This document shows positions 40,622 through 48,288 of a stretch of 48,288 bases of DNA, one piece after another. Both the position numbers and the translations under genes were made by a program. The notes beneath the pieces were generated by a model. The model was not told where the DNA came from. It ran no database searches and saw only the letters and a program-made list of their open reading frames with translations. How positions within the stretch are numbered: the stretch's first letter is position 1; each line of letters begins with the position of its first letter. This DNA comes from Thermodesulfobacteriota bacterium (GTDB taxonomy: Bacteria; Desulfobacterota; WTBG01; CAIYCZ01; CAIRTM01). The stretch spans positions 1-48,288 of the forward strand of contig JANQFE010000042.1 in assembly GCA_028278025.1 (NCBI GenBank), read 5' to 3'.

Positions 40622-41362
40622 ATGCAGAAAAAGGTTGTCGTGGTGATGCCCGCCTATAATGCGGCCGAAACCCTTGAAAAGACCTACCGGGATATTCCAC
40701 CAGGATACGTTGATGAGATTATCCTTGTTGATGATAACAGTACAGATAATACGGTTGAAATATCACGATCTCTTGGTATTCACACTATCGTGCATGGTCA
40801 GAATAAGGGGTATGGAGCAAACCAGAAGACCTGCTATACAGAAGCCCTGCGGAAAGGAGCTGATATTGTTATCATGATCCATCCAGATTACCAGTATGAC
40901 AGCCGGCTTGTACCGTATATCCTGGGTTTTTTGGAACTGGGGATTTGCGACGTCATCTTGGGTTCTCGCATCAGGACACGAAAAGAAACCATTGATTGCG
41001 GTATGCCGGCCTACAAATATATTTTTAACAGAATGCTTACCATTACAGAAAACTTTGCTCTTGGTCAGAATGTTTCAGATTTTCATACTGGTTACCGGGC
41101 CTATACACGCACTGTTCTTGAAACAATTCCTTTCATGAATAACTCTGACAACTTTGTCTTCGATACTGAATTTCTGGTGCAAACCGTGTTCTTTGGATTT
41201 CGTATTGGGTGTGTCCCGGTACCGGTTCGATACTTTTCAGAGGCGTCATCCATAAATTTCACAAACAGTGCGGTTTACGGCACGCAAACGCTGGCAACCT
41301 TGGTAAAATTCTTTTTACAAAAAGCGGGGATAAAAAAGTTTTCTATATTTAAAGAAAAATAG
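40622..41362 (+). CDS. family 2 glycosyltransferase, dolichyl/undecaprenyl-phosphate mannose synthase-like
   Basis: A 246-residue GT-A enzyme. [20 protein letters not shown] is the nucleotide-binding start, [20 protein letters not shown] carries the aspartates that bind the nucleotide-sugar and metal, and [19 protein letters not shown] is the acceptor-side motif. No membrane segment follows the catalytic domain, unlike many DPM1/GtrB-type enzymes. It could transfer a sugar to a polyprenyl phosphate or an envelope glycan. It stands alone; the sugar is unknown. Confidence 0.87.
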   Translation: MQKKVVVVMPAYNAAETLEKTYRDIPPGYVDEIILVDDNSTDNTVEISRSLGIHTIVHGQNKGYGANQKTCYTEALRKGADIVIMIHPDYQYDSRLVPYILGFLELGICDVILGSRIRTRKETIDCGMPAYKYIFNRMLTITENFALGQNVSDFHTGYRAYTRTVLETIPFMNNSDNFVFDTEFLVQTVFFGFRIGCVPVPVRYFSEASSINFTNSAVYGTQTLATLVKFFLQKAGIKKFSIFKEK

Positions 41363-41382
41363 GCGTGCTAAAAAACCACCTT

Positions 41383-41536
41383 AACGGGGCTGTTCAAAAA
41401 TGTCCAGATACAAGACGTACGAAATCATAAGAAATGAGGCGTACGTTAGCGTACCTCGCAGTGACCAATGATGAGCGCAACGCAGCTCGCAGGTCCCGAA
41501 TTGGCGGGGAAATGGACGTCTTTCAATAACCCCGTT
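41383..41536. repeat. REP-like inverted repeat element
   Basis: The outer arms AACGGGGCTGTTCAAAAATGTCCA (41383-41406, split) and its inverted copy ending at 41536 (TGGACGTCTTTCAATAACCCCGTT) match with a few mismatches. An inner hairpin GAGGCGTACG-TTAG-CGTACCTC lies at about 41437-41458. The 154-nt unit has the build of a dispersed repeat; one end is repeated at 35225-35242. It sits between two convergent genes. Confidence 0.65.
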
Positions 41537-41537
41537 T

Positions 41538-42143
41538 TCACTTCTTTTTCCGACCGTGCTTTACACCAAGCCTGAACCCCTGCTCCAGCGCCTTTATGTT
41601 TAGCTCTTCATATTTGGTACCGGCAAACTGTTCCTGGACCACATCCCTAAGAGCGTGCTTGCTGACTATCTTTGTAAATGTAGCCAGAAAACCAAGGGCA
41701 ATCATATTTGCAGTAATAGAACGCTTGAATTTTTTTACAGCAAGTTCAAGAAAAGGCATTTGAAGTGTTGTTGCGTTTCCTACCAGAACATCAACAGCCT
41801 GCTCGTCGGCAAGCACAAGTCCTTCAGCCTTCACCTCAATTGCATATTTCTCATAAGCCTCATAGGTAAAAGCCACTAAGATATCCAATCTGTTACACTC
41901 CGGAAAATAGATCTCTCCATCACTGACAATAATATCAGCCCGAGTTGCGCCGCCCCGCGCTTCGGGACCATAGGACTGGCTCTGAGAGACATTCTTACCG
42001 TCACCGATCGCAAGGGCCTCCCCCAACAGCATTCCGGTGGAAATAACACCCTGACCTCCGGAACCGGATATGCGGATATTAAGGCGTTCAAGGCCTTGCT
42101 GCGGGGAATGCTGTTGGGTACCGGTGCGTTTTTGGGGTGTCAC
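41538..42143 (-). CDS. korC: 2-oxoacid:ferredoxin oxidoreductase, gamma subunit
   Basis: A 201-residue protein. LNIRISGSGGQGVISTGMLL followed by SYGPEARGGATRADIIVSDG and FPECNRLDILVAF are the signature of the gamma (KorC/PorC) domain of CoA-dependent 2-oxoacid oxidoreductases. The extra N-terminal ~18 residues are Gln/Arg-rich and disordered. The gene follows korB by one base and completes the KorDABC enzyme, which converts 2-oxoglutarate (or another 2-oxoacid), CoA and oxidised ferredoxin to the acyl-CoA, CO2 and reduced ferredoxin. Confidence 0.9.
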   Translation of the reverse strand: MTPQKRTGTQQHSPQQGLERLNIRISGSGGQGVISTGMLLGEALAIGDGKNVSQSQSYGPEARGGATRADIIVSDGEIYFPECNRLDILVAFTYEAYEKYAIEVKAEGLVLADEQAVDVLVGNATTLQMPFLELAVKKFKRSITANMIALGFLATFTKIVSKHALRDVVQEQFAGTKYEELNIKALEQGFRLGVKHGRKKK

Positions 42144-42144
42144 C

Positions 42145-42978
42145 TTACTCCTCCATTTCTGCTTGAACCTTTTTTACATACTGCCGGTATGTTTCTGTAT
42201 ATTCCGACTGCCGGGTATCACGAAAAACACCGGTAATTATTTTGCCTTTCAGGTCATCTTTCGACATATCTTTTGCTGTGGCCAGTGGGACCGCATGTTC
42301 CTTCTGCCAGAGCAGTAGTTCCCGGGGATTGGCGGTATTGTTTAACCTGCCATACTGGGTCGGACACTGACTAATGATTTCAACCATGGAAAACCCAATA
42401 TGCTTTATAGCCTTCTTGATATAGTTTGTGGTTTGCATAATAGCATAAACCGTACTGCGTGCCACAAAACTGGCACCGGCAGCCAGGGCAAGCTCAACCG
42501 AATCAAAAGCTGGATCTATATTACCATAAGGCATTGTATGGGTTCTGGCTCCAAGAGGTGTTGTGGGGGCAACCTGTCCCCCGGTCATTCCATAGATGCC
42601 GTTGTTAATAAGGATTAGGGTGATATCAATATTTCTTCGGGCTGCATGTATAAAATGATTACCGCCGATTGCCAGGGCATCACCATCACCGGAAACGACA
42701 AGCACATTCATATTAGGACGGTGCAGTTTAATACCGGTAGCAAAAGTAAGGGCGCGACCATGGGTGGTATGCAGCGTATTGAAATCAAGATAAACCGGCA
42801 TCCTGCTTGAACAGCCAATGCCGGCAACAAAGGCAATATCATCTTTGGGAATGGCAAGATCTTTTATACCCCTAATTATCGCACCCATAATACTGCCTAT
42901 ACCGCAACCCGCGCACCATACCGTGGGGAAGCGCTTCCTCCACCGCAGATATTCATAGATATCGGTAAGTTCATGCAT
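42145..42978 (-). CDS. korB: 2-oxoacid:ferredoxin oxidoreductase, beta subunit (thiamine diphosphate-binding)
   Basis: A 277-residue protein. PTVWCAGCGIGSIMGAIIRG is the N-terminal cysteine motif, and VVSGDGDALAIGGNHFIHAA to NIDITLILINNGIYGMTGGQ is the thiamine diphosphate/Mg site (GDGD...NN). SPTTPLGARTHTMPYGNIDP-type sequence after it is typical of the KorB group. Its start overlaps the korA stop by eight bases. The subunit binds the cofactor at the interface with KorA. Confidence 0.92.
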   Translation of the reverse strand: MHELTDIYEYLRWRKRFPTVWCAGCGIGSIMGAIIRGIKDLAIPKDDIAFVAGIGCSSRMPVYLDFNTLHTTHGRALTFATGIKLHRPNMNVLVVSGDGDALAIGGNHFIHAARRNIDITLILINNGIYGMTGGQVAPTTPLGARTHTMPYGNIDPAFDSVELALAAGASFVARSTVYAIMQTTNYIKKAIKHIGFSMVEIISQCPTQYGRLNNTANPRELLLWQKEHAVPLATAKDMSKDDLKGKIITGVFRDTRQSEYTETYRQYVKKVQAEMEE

Positions 42979-44140
42979 AAATTTTTTCCTTTACAAGCTG
43001 TACAATTTCATAAGGATCAAGCGAGTATCCATCATAGCGGCGTATTCCATGAACTTTTATGTTTTGGGGTAAAGCTTCCCGTACGGGATGAATCAGCTGC
43101 CCCATATTATTTTCGGCCACAAAAACCCTCTTTGTTTTAGCCTTTTCTGCAATCTGAGGCAGGGGTCGGTAAGGGAAAGGCCATATTGTTTTCAGATCAA
43201 TGAGACCTACCCGAATTCTGCGGTTGCGCAGTGTCTCTACCGCACCGCGGGCTGCCCGGGCTGCACTGCCGTAGGCAACAATCAGATACTTCGCATCCTC
43301 GGTATAGTGCTCTTTCCAGTTCCAGATGTCCTGACAATGCATCATTATCTTGTTTTTGAGAATCTCCATTCGATGATTAACCTCGGATGGAATTGCCGTG
43401 GGAAACCCCGACTTGTCATGGATCAGCCCGGTCATACTGTACCGAAATCCTTCACCAACCGGGGCCGGATGCGCTACCATATCCAGTGGTTCCTTATAGG
43501 GGAAATACCATTCCGGAGGTATTTTGGGAAACGTGCGCTGCACCGGGGTGAGTCTTTTTATCTCTTTTAATACCAGTTTCTCCCGCATGTGCCCGATAAG
43601 TTCATCAAGCAGTACCACAACCGGCGTGCTGAAGCGCTCGGCAAGTTGAAATGCACGAATGGTTACATTATAGGTTTCCTGCACCGTGGCAGCAGCTACC
43701 ACAATTGCGGTATAGTCGCCATGGGTTCCCCAGCGGGCCTGCATGGTATCGCCCTGGGACAGTTTCGTAGGCAGACCGGTAGAAGGTCCTGCGCGCTGGA
43801 CATTCACTATAACAAGCGGCAGCTGCACCATATAGGCATAACCAATATTTTCCTGCATCAAAGAGAAACCCGGCCCCGAGGTAGCAGACATGGCAACCGC
43901 ACCGGCAGCAGAAGCTCCGATAACAGCACCAATGGAAGCAATCTCATCTTCCATCTGAATAAAGATTCCATTAAACCGGGGCATCTCCCGCGCCATACCT
44001 TCGGTAATTTCTGTTGACGGTGTGATGGGATATCCGGCAAAAAAATTACAGCCTGCATGAATCGCCCCGTAGACACAAGCCTCATTTCCCTGTGCAAACA
44101 GTACGGGATACCCTTCGGGTGTTGTTCTATGGAGCGGCAT
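42971..44140 (-). CDS. korA: 2-oxoacid:ferredoxin oxidoreductase, alpha subunit
   Basis: About 389 residues from the preferred start. FAQGNEACVYGAIHAGCNFFAGYPITPSTEI in two parts is the substrate-binding N-terminal domain, with MEDEIASIGAVIGASAAGA and ATSGPGFSLMQENIGYAYMV the conserved pyrimidine-binding core of family members. The KorA group is suggested by the absence of a fused gamma domain. ATG 44140 is preferred over the in-frame ATGs at 44149 and 44218 because GGAAAGG precedes it and it gives the usual N-terminus; it overlaps the korD end by 14 bases. Confidence 0.9.
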   Translation of the reverse strand: MPLHRTTPEGYPVLFAQGNEACVYGAIHAGCNFFAGYPITPSTEITEGMAREMPRFNGIFIQMEDEIASIGAVIGASAAGAVAMSATSGPGFSLMQENIGYAYMVQLPLVIVNVQRAGPSTGLPTKLSQGDTMQARWGTHGDYTAIVVAAATVQETYNVTIRAFQLAERFSTPVVVLLDELIGHMREKLVLKEIKRLTPVQRTFPKIPPEWYFPYKEPLDMVAHPAPVGEGFRYSMTGLIHDKSGFPTAIPSEVNHRMEILKNKIMMHCQDIWNWKEHYTEDAKYLIVAYGSAARAARGAVETLRNRRIRVGLIDLKTIWPFPYRPLPQIAEKAKTKRVFVAENNMGQLIHPVREALPQNIKVHGIRRYDGYSLDPYEIVQLVKEKIYA

Positions 44141-44432
44141 GAGTATCATCCTTTCCGACGGGATTCTTGACGATAGCAAAATCAGGACACACTCTCCAGC
44201 ACAGAGAACAAAGCTCACATTTTTCAGGGAAAGCTAGCAAGATTATTCCATTTTTTTCTTGTTTAAGTGCTCCAGTCGGACAAACAACCGTACAAAGGCC
44301 ACACTTTTTACACCACCCGGGAAAAAAAATCAGCTTGCCAACAAGATGTGATGCTGCTTGCGGGGCTGTGGGCCTTGATACAAGGCCGGATTTAATGATT
44401 CTGTCGGCTGGGGGTTTTGCCGGCTTTACCAT
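44127..44432 (-). CDS. korD: 2-oxoacid:ferredoxin oxidoreductase, ferredoxin-like delta subunit
   Basis: About 101 residues with two 4Fe-4S motifs: WCKKCGLCTVVCPTGAL and KCELCSLCWRVCPDFAIV. The first ~45 residues are proline/alanine-rich and probably disordered. KorD carries electrons from the thiamine site to ferredoxin. It is the first gene of the operon korD-korA-korB-korC. An in-frame ATG at 44456 is possible and would add eight residues. Confidence 0.88.
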   Translation of the reverse strand: MVKPAKPPADRIIKSGLVSRPTAPQAASHLVGKLIFFPGWCKKCGLCTVVCPTGALKQEKNGIILLAFPEKCELCSLCWRVCPDFAIVKNPVGKDDTHAAP

Positions 44433-44601
44433 TCTTTCTCCGTTTCGGGAACTCAAACCAGTTCATGTATACCTTGACTACAGAAACAAAAAGGGCTGTT
44501 TCACAAAAAACATATAGTGTATATCGGTCGGATCGGCATTAACTTTACCGGGAACCACAGCCGGTTAACGAGAACACCTGTGTTCTAAACAGTACCCTGT
44601 T

Positions 44602-45213
44602 TTATTCGTGCCAGTTCTTTTTTAATTCAAGGAAGGCTTCAAAGGAAGTTTGAAGAATGAAAGGGTTTGTTTTTTTTTCGTTGCCGATGGTAGACGTGGA
44701 AGCAACCCCATAATCATGTCCTGGATAGATCTCAACATCATCCGGCAGGGACATAAGCTTTCTGTGCAGAGATTCATACTCCTGCCGGGCATCCTTTCCA
44801 AAGCCGGTCCCGCCAACTTTACCAACAAACAGGGTATCACCGGTTATCAGTTTATTCTCAACCAGTATACAGATAGAGTCCGGTGTGTGACCTGGTGTAT
44901 GTATCGCTTTCAGCGTAAGGCTGCCCAGGGTGAGTTCATCACCATCCTGCACCCCCAGGGCTGGTTCGGGCAGGACGTATCCAACCACGCGGGCACCCGT
45001 TTTACGGACAAGATAGTCATTGCCCTGAGAATGATCATAATGGGTATGGGTATTAATAACATAGGTGACGTGCAAACCGTATTTGCCGGCCTGCTGCAGA
45101 CACTTCTCAGGATCAAGCCCCGGATCAATAATTGCGGCCAGCTGCGACTTTTCATCTCCAACAAGGTAGGCAAAGTTTCTATCACCGCCGATGTGTATTT
45201 GTTCAAAAATCAT
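44602..45213 (-). CDS. metallo-beta-lactamase-fold hydrolase (glyoxalase II / persulfide dioxygenase-like)
   Basis: A 203-residue protein. YVINTHTHYDHSQGNDYLVR is the HxHxDH dinuclear metal site, HTPGHTPDSICILVENKLIT and GDTLFVGKVGG supply the next histidine and the bridging aspartate, and YPGHDYG the last histidine. Length and spacing fit the hydroxyacylglutathione hydrolase-like group, which includes persulfide dioxygenases and bacterial thioesterases; without the C-terminal glutathione-binding extension of classical GloB, the substrate is open. The gene stands alone 390 bases past korD's start. Confidence 0.85.
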   Translation of the reverse strand: MIFEQIHIGGDRNFAYLVGDEKSQLAAIIDPGLDPEKCLQQAGKYGLHVTYVINTHTHYDHSQGNDYLVRKTGARVVGYVLPEPALGVQDGDELTLGSLTLKAIHTPGHTPDSICILVENKLITGDTLFVGKVGGTGFGKDARQEYESLHRKLMSLPDDVEIYPGHDYGVASTSTIGNEKKTNPFILQTSFEAFLELKKNWHE

Positions 45214-45278
45214 TATATCTCCCGCCCTTTGGTTTTTTTTCGGTTTATGCCCTCCAGGGCATCTTTTTTATAGATTTA

Positions 45279-46076
45279 TTACCATTCACTTTTTATTTTG
45301 CCTGTTTTACATCTGTCAGGATTTTGTTTTATGGCCTCAATTGACATAATGCCCAAATGTAAATGATTTTCAGTATAGTTTTGAAAAATTTCCCGGGCAC
45401 TTTGCTTGCTCTTTATTCCCCCTGTCTGTAAGGGTAAATCGGAAATGAGCATTATGGCCCCAATGGGAAGGTTGCGGGCATAGGCCACGGCAAACAATGT
45501 TGCTATTTCCATATCAATTGCCAGAATGCGATGTTTCAGCAAATAGCTAATGAATTCATCATCAAATTCCCACATGCGGTAATCCGTTGTAAGCATAATG
45601 CCTGTTTTGGGGTCTCTGCCCGTCTCCCGGCGGATTACTTCTTCCATAAGACGATTAATCCAGAAGCTGGGCTGGGCCGGCACATCCTGCGGCAGATAAT
45701 GCCTGCTTGTGCCCTCATCACGCACACTGGCAGTGGGGATAAGCAGCCCCCCTATTTCAAGCTGCTCATCTATACCGCCGCACATACCGAGCATAATAAC
45801 ACTTTCAACCTGCGGCACACATGAAAGACAATGGGCGATGATGCCCGCAGATGGGGATCCGACACCGAAGTTAATAATTGAAATATTACGTGTGCTGTCA
45901 TGGACCACTGTCCAGTACCCTGATTTTATGGGAGCCCCGGTTATTTCAGAAAATTTTTCGATATAGCGCGGAAAATTAACCAGAAGCACGTATGCACTGA
46001 ATTCACCGATGCTGCACCCGGTATAACGTTCCAGGGTTTCACGGGCATATTGTTCCGGCTCTGTTTTTTCAATCAT
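45279..46076 (-). CDS. AMP nucleosidase / nucleoside phosphorylase-like protein
   Basis: A 265-residue enzyme of the purine nucleoside phosphorylase superfamily. INFGVGSPSAGIIAHCLSCV holds the phosphate-site glycine/serine, VIMLGMCGGIDEQLEIGGLL the base/ribose region, and AIDMEIATLFAVAYARNLPI the conserved ME motif of ribose binding, followed by ISDLPLQTGG. Overall this is closest to the catalytic domain of AMP nucleosidase (Amn) and its short homologues, which release adenine from AMP. The exact base is uncertain. It is transcribed away from pfk, with a 147-base shared intergenic region. Confidence 0.8.
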   Translation of the reverse strand: MIEKTEPEQYARETLERYTGCSIGEFSAYVLLVNFPRYIEKFSEITGAPIKSGYWTVVHDSTRNISIINFGVGSPSAGIIAHCLSCVPQVESVIMLGMCGGIDEQLEIGGLLIPTASVRDEGTSRHYLPQDVPAQPSFWINRLMEEVIRRETGRDPKTGIMLTTDYRMWEFDDEFISYLLKHRILAIDMEIATLFAVAYARNLPIGAIMLISDLPLQTGGIKSKQSAREIFQNYTENHLHLGIMSIEAIKQNPDRCKTGKIKSEW

Positions 46077-46223
46077 GCAGTTCTCCTTTACGTATAAGTC
46101 ATTTACACCATATATATCCGGCGTTCAGCAGATAATCAACCCTAAAGTTATAACCGGATATACCCGAGAAGAATTAAAAACCACTGAACTAAAAAACTAC
46201 TATGAAACAAGGCTGTAGTGTTT

Positions 46224-47567
46224 ATGGAGACCCTGGATTTAACCGAAGATCAGCTGAAAATTGATGCCCTTGGTGAAGCAAAAAGCACCTCCCCTCTTGA
46301 GCTTTCCACTGTTTACGGAGACAACATTGTTAACTTCGTGGATGACACCGAAACGGTGCTGCTTTACCATGATAAAAAAGAAATCCTTGAGAGCATTAAT
46401 GCAAAAAAACCTGTGCTGGCTTTTGAGAAAGCCGGTCCTCGTGAAAAAATCTTTTTTGATCCTGACAAAACATGCGCCGGGATAGTTACCTGCGGAGGTC
46501 TTTGCCCGGGAATCAATAATGTTATCCGAACACTGGTTTTGCAGCTTTTTCATCGCTACCGGGTGACAACAGTATACGGTTTTCAATATGGATATCAGGG
46601 TTTTATTGCGCAGTATGGGCACAAACCACTTCAGCTCACACCCCAACAGGTAAAGGATATACATGAAAAAGGGGGCAGTATACTGGCCTCATCGCGCGGG
46701 CCCCAGAATACCAAAGAGATTGTAGACTGCCTTGAGCGCATGAATATTTCAATTCTTTTTACTATCGGCGGTGACGGCACCCTGCAGGGGGCCCAGAGTA
46801 TTTATGAAGAAATTACCAGAAGAGGGTTAATGATTGCAGTTGTTGGGATTCCCAAAACGATTGATAATGATATCTGCTACGTGGAAAAAACATTTGGGCT
46901 TGAGAGCGCCTTCTCCATTGCAACCGAGGCAATCAGAAGTGCACATGTAGAAGCAATAGGTGCACCCAATGGCATCGGTCTTGTTAAATTAATGGGTAGA
47001 ATGTCCGGTTTTATAGCTGCCAATGCCGCTCTGGCCCTTAATGAAGTTAATTTTGTTTTAATACCTGAAGTACCTTTTGATCTTGAAGGGGTACAAGGCC
47101 TTTTTACGGTTTTGAAGGAACGACTCGAAAGGCGCGGGCATGCTGTTATAATCGTGGCTGAAGGGGCCGGGCAGCAATACGTGATGGATGGGGCCGGACG
47201 CAAGGATGATTCAGGCAATCCCCTGCTCGGGGATATAGGTATTTTTTTGAAAACTGAAATAAAAAAATATTTTAAAAATAAGACTGATCTGTATGTTAAC
47301 CTGAAGTATATTGATCCAAGCTATCTGGTCCGTTCAGTACCGGCAAATGCACATGATGCCATTTTCTGTATGCAGCTTGCCCAAAATGCGGTGCATGCAG
47401 CCATGGCAGGTAAAACAGGTCTGATGGTCGGAAGATGGAATGGCCAGTTTACACATGCACCCATCCGTCTTGCTGCCTCGGGAAGAAAGATTCTCTCACC
47501 TGAAGACCCGCTCTGGCTTTCTGTGCTTGAGGCAACCGGACAGCCGATCAGGATGGTCAATGAGTAA
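46224..47567 (+). CDS. pfkA: 6-phosphofructokinase, ATP-dependent long-form group
   Basis: About 447 residues, longer than E. coli PfkA by ~130, with an N-terminal extension (about 1-85) as in the plant/trypanosome-like PFKs and Treponema TP0108 group. GGDGTLQGA is the phosphate-site motif; the G after D marks ATP use (PPi enzymes have GGDD). PKTIDNDI holds the catalytic aspartates, where a lysine replaces the G of PfkA, a combination known from this clade. GRMSGFIAANAAL and EGAGQQ are further active-site motifs. A GTG six bases upstream is an alternative start; neither has a clear ribosome binding site. Glycolytic role is likely, together with the ApgM gene elsewhere in the window. Confidence 0.9.
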   Translation: METLDLTEDQLKIDALGEAKSTSPLELSTVYGDNIVNFVDDTETVLLYHDKKEILESINAKKPVLAFEKAGPREKIFFDPDKTCAGIVTCGGLCPGINNVIRTLVLQLFHRYRVTTVYGFQYGYQGFIAQYGHKPLQLTPQQVKDIHEKGGSILASSRGPQNTKEIVDCLERMNISILFTIGGDGTLQGAQSIYEEITRRGLMIAVVGIPKTIDNDICYVEKTFGLESAFSIATEAIRSAHVEAIGAPNGIGLVKLMGRMSGFIAANAALALNEVNFVLIPEVPFDLEGVQGLFTVLKERLERRGHAVIIVAEGAGQQYVMDGAGRKDDSGNPLLGDIGIFLKTEIKKYFKNKTDLYVNLKYIDPSYLVRSVPANAHDAIFCMQLAQNAVHAAMAGKTGLMVGRWNGQFTHAPIRLAASGRKILSPEDPLWLSVLEATGQPIRMVNE

Positions 47568-47603
47568 AGCAGCTCCGGTATAGTACCGGCTTATTACAAA
47601 AAT

Positions 47604-48065
47604 TTATTTGACAATCACAGTACCCTTAAATTCTTTAATTTTTTCGCGGTCGGGCACACCGGTTCCGGCAAAGACCTTGCGGGCCACATAGGTAAATTCA
47701 CCCTTTTCCACAAAACAAAGGCTTGCAACCGAACCGTGCGGTATCCGCTCTGACAGGAACGAGCCGTTTTCATCAATAACAAAATGCACCGGACTTTTGC
47801 ATGCCAGCGTTACCTGTTTGCCTTCAAACTGCAATTCCAGAGGAGCCCGGGAGTTATTCATCCAGATCATGGTTGTTCCTGGGGTAACCGTAACCTCAGC
47901 CGGTGTAATCCCCCCTATATAATGAAGATGGATGACTTGATAGGTTTTTTTGTCTGCTTCTGCAGCTACCTCTTTTTGTTGATCTCCGGCACTTCTGCAG
48001 TGAGAAAGCACAAAAGGAATAAAAAAAAGTAACGCTATAGGAATACCCTTTTTTAAAGATTTCAT
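47604..48065 (-). CDS. exported cupredoxin-like lipoprotein
   Basis: A 153-residue protein. The lipobox is VLSHC with Cys at about residue 21 after a hydrophobic stretch (IPIALLFFIPFV), so the mature protein is lipid-anchored. The domain (about residues 40-153) has the beta-sandwich pattern of cupredoxins: GGITPAEVTVTPGTTMIWMN is the typical plastocyanin-like opening, and VEKGEFTYVARKVFAGTGVP the end, though the C-x-x-x-x-H-x-x-x-M copper ligand group is not obvious. Possibly an electron carrier or binding protein of unknown ligand. ATG 48065 follows GGAGGACAT; a frame-open ATG at 48140 has no ribosome binding site. Confidence 0.78.
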   Translation of the reverse strand: MKSLKKGIPIALLFFIPFVLSHCRSAGDQQKEVAAEADKKTYQVIHLHYIGGITPAEVTVTPGTTMIWMNNSRAPLELQFEGKQVTLACKSPVHFVIDENGSFLSERIPHGSVASLCFVEKGEFTYVARKVFAGTGVPDREKIKEFKGTVIVK

Positions 48066-48204
48066 ATGTCCTCCTTCATAGTTACATCTGTTGTATACCC
48101 TTATCCTCGATAACGTATATAATTTCGACAGATTAGTCAAGCTGCGGTCTGTTTTAGAGCCTTGACAATACTACAATTTTAGGGCATATCTGGCGAGTTT
48201 CACT

Positions 48205-48288
48205 ACATCGTTTACACTTTATGTCTGGCCACATCGTTTACACATTGTATAATTCTCGGATAATGAAAGGAGATTATACAATGGCTAA
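48205..48288 (+). CDS. start of a gene at the window edge, possibly of a mobile element
   Basis: ATGGCTAA begins at 48281 and runs out of the window. AAAGGAG (48266-48272) is its ribosome binding site and TATAAT (48248-48253) a likely -10 box. The region upstream holds two direct copies of ACATCGTTTACAC (48205-48217 and 48231-48243), 26 bases apart. Short direct repeats of this GTTTACAC type next to a gene start are typical of the end-repeats of IS21/IS481-like elements, but the gene itself is not visible. Confidence 0.4.

Noticed and set aside
1..48288. CRISPR array, rRNA genes or prophage
   Set aside because: No regularly spaced direct repeats, no rRNA sequence and no phage structural genes are seen.

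Overview
The window looks like chromosomal DNA of an anaerobic, Gram-negative bacterium. The evidence is oxygen-sensitive chemistry (a tungsten-type aldehyde:ferredoxin oxidoreductase, a four-subunit 2-oxoacid:ferredoxin oxidoreductase, flavodoxins, an Fe(II) FeoB transporter), together with lipoprotein and signal-peptide genes and a Wzz/Wzc-like protein. An archaeal-type phosphoglycerate mutase and a GGDGT/PKTIDND phosphofructokinase fit a deep-branching anaerobe such as a Desulfobacterota- or Omnitrophota-like lineage. The phylum cannot be fixed from this sequence alone.

Layout. 1-6.4 kb: ordinary accessory and metabolic genes (SagB-type nitroreductase end, small DUF4405-like membrane protein, NMN adenylyltransferase-like protein, ApgM, PHP phosphoesterase, a secreted protein, a PAS hybrid histidine kinase). 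6.4-7.0 kb: a non-coding stretch with a 162-nt inverted repeat. 7.0-29.1 kb: the most interesting region, a locus on the + strand in at least four transcription units. It holds two membrane-anchored ferrochelatase-fold proteins, a MarR regulator, an unknown membrane protein, a NapH-like polyferredoxin, an AOR-family oxidoreductase, two exported flavodoxins, an FrhB-family protein resembling tetrapyrrole reductases (BciB/HCAR), a second MarR regulator, a UreH/CcdA-like transporter, a complete class I chelatase set (CobN/ChlH-, ChlI- and ChlD-like), a divergent FeoB and a DtxR-type repressor. No cobalamin, chlorophyll, F430 or haem biosynthesis gene accompanies it. My inference is an anaerobic system that handles a metallotetrapyrrole, most simply one that takes iron out of haem and imports it, partly outside the cytoplasmic membrane.

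29.5-31.6 kb: a complete 2034-bp IS1-family element with 19-bp perfect inverted ends and an 8-bp target duplication. Besides the transposase it carries two small genes, a strong hairpin and a tRNA gene with a GCU (serine) anticodon but a short, class I variable loop.

31.6-35.2 kb: ArfB ribosome rescue factor, a ParA-family ATPase, and a Wzz/BY-kinase-like protein whose Walker A lysine is missing. 35.2-40.3 kb (- strand): a Gld-type ABC transporter operon (ATPase, permease, GldG-like, DUF4340) and RmuC. 40.6-48.3 kb: a family 2 glycosyltransferase, a REP-like 154-nt repeat, the korDABC operon, a metallo-beta-lactamase-fold hydrolase, an AMP-nucleosidase-like enzyme, a phosphofructokinase, a cupredoxin-like lipoprotein, and at the right edge the start of what may be another mobile element.
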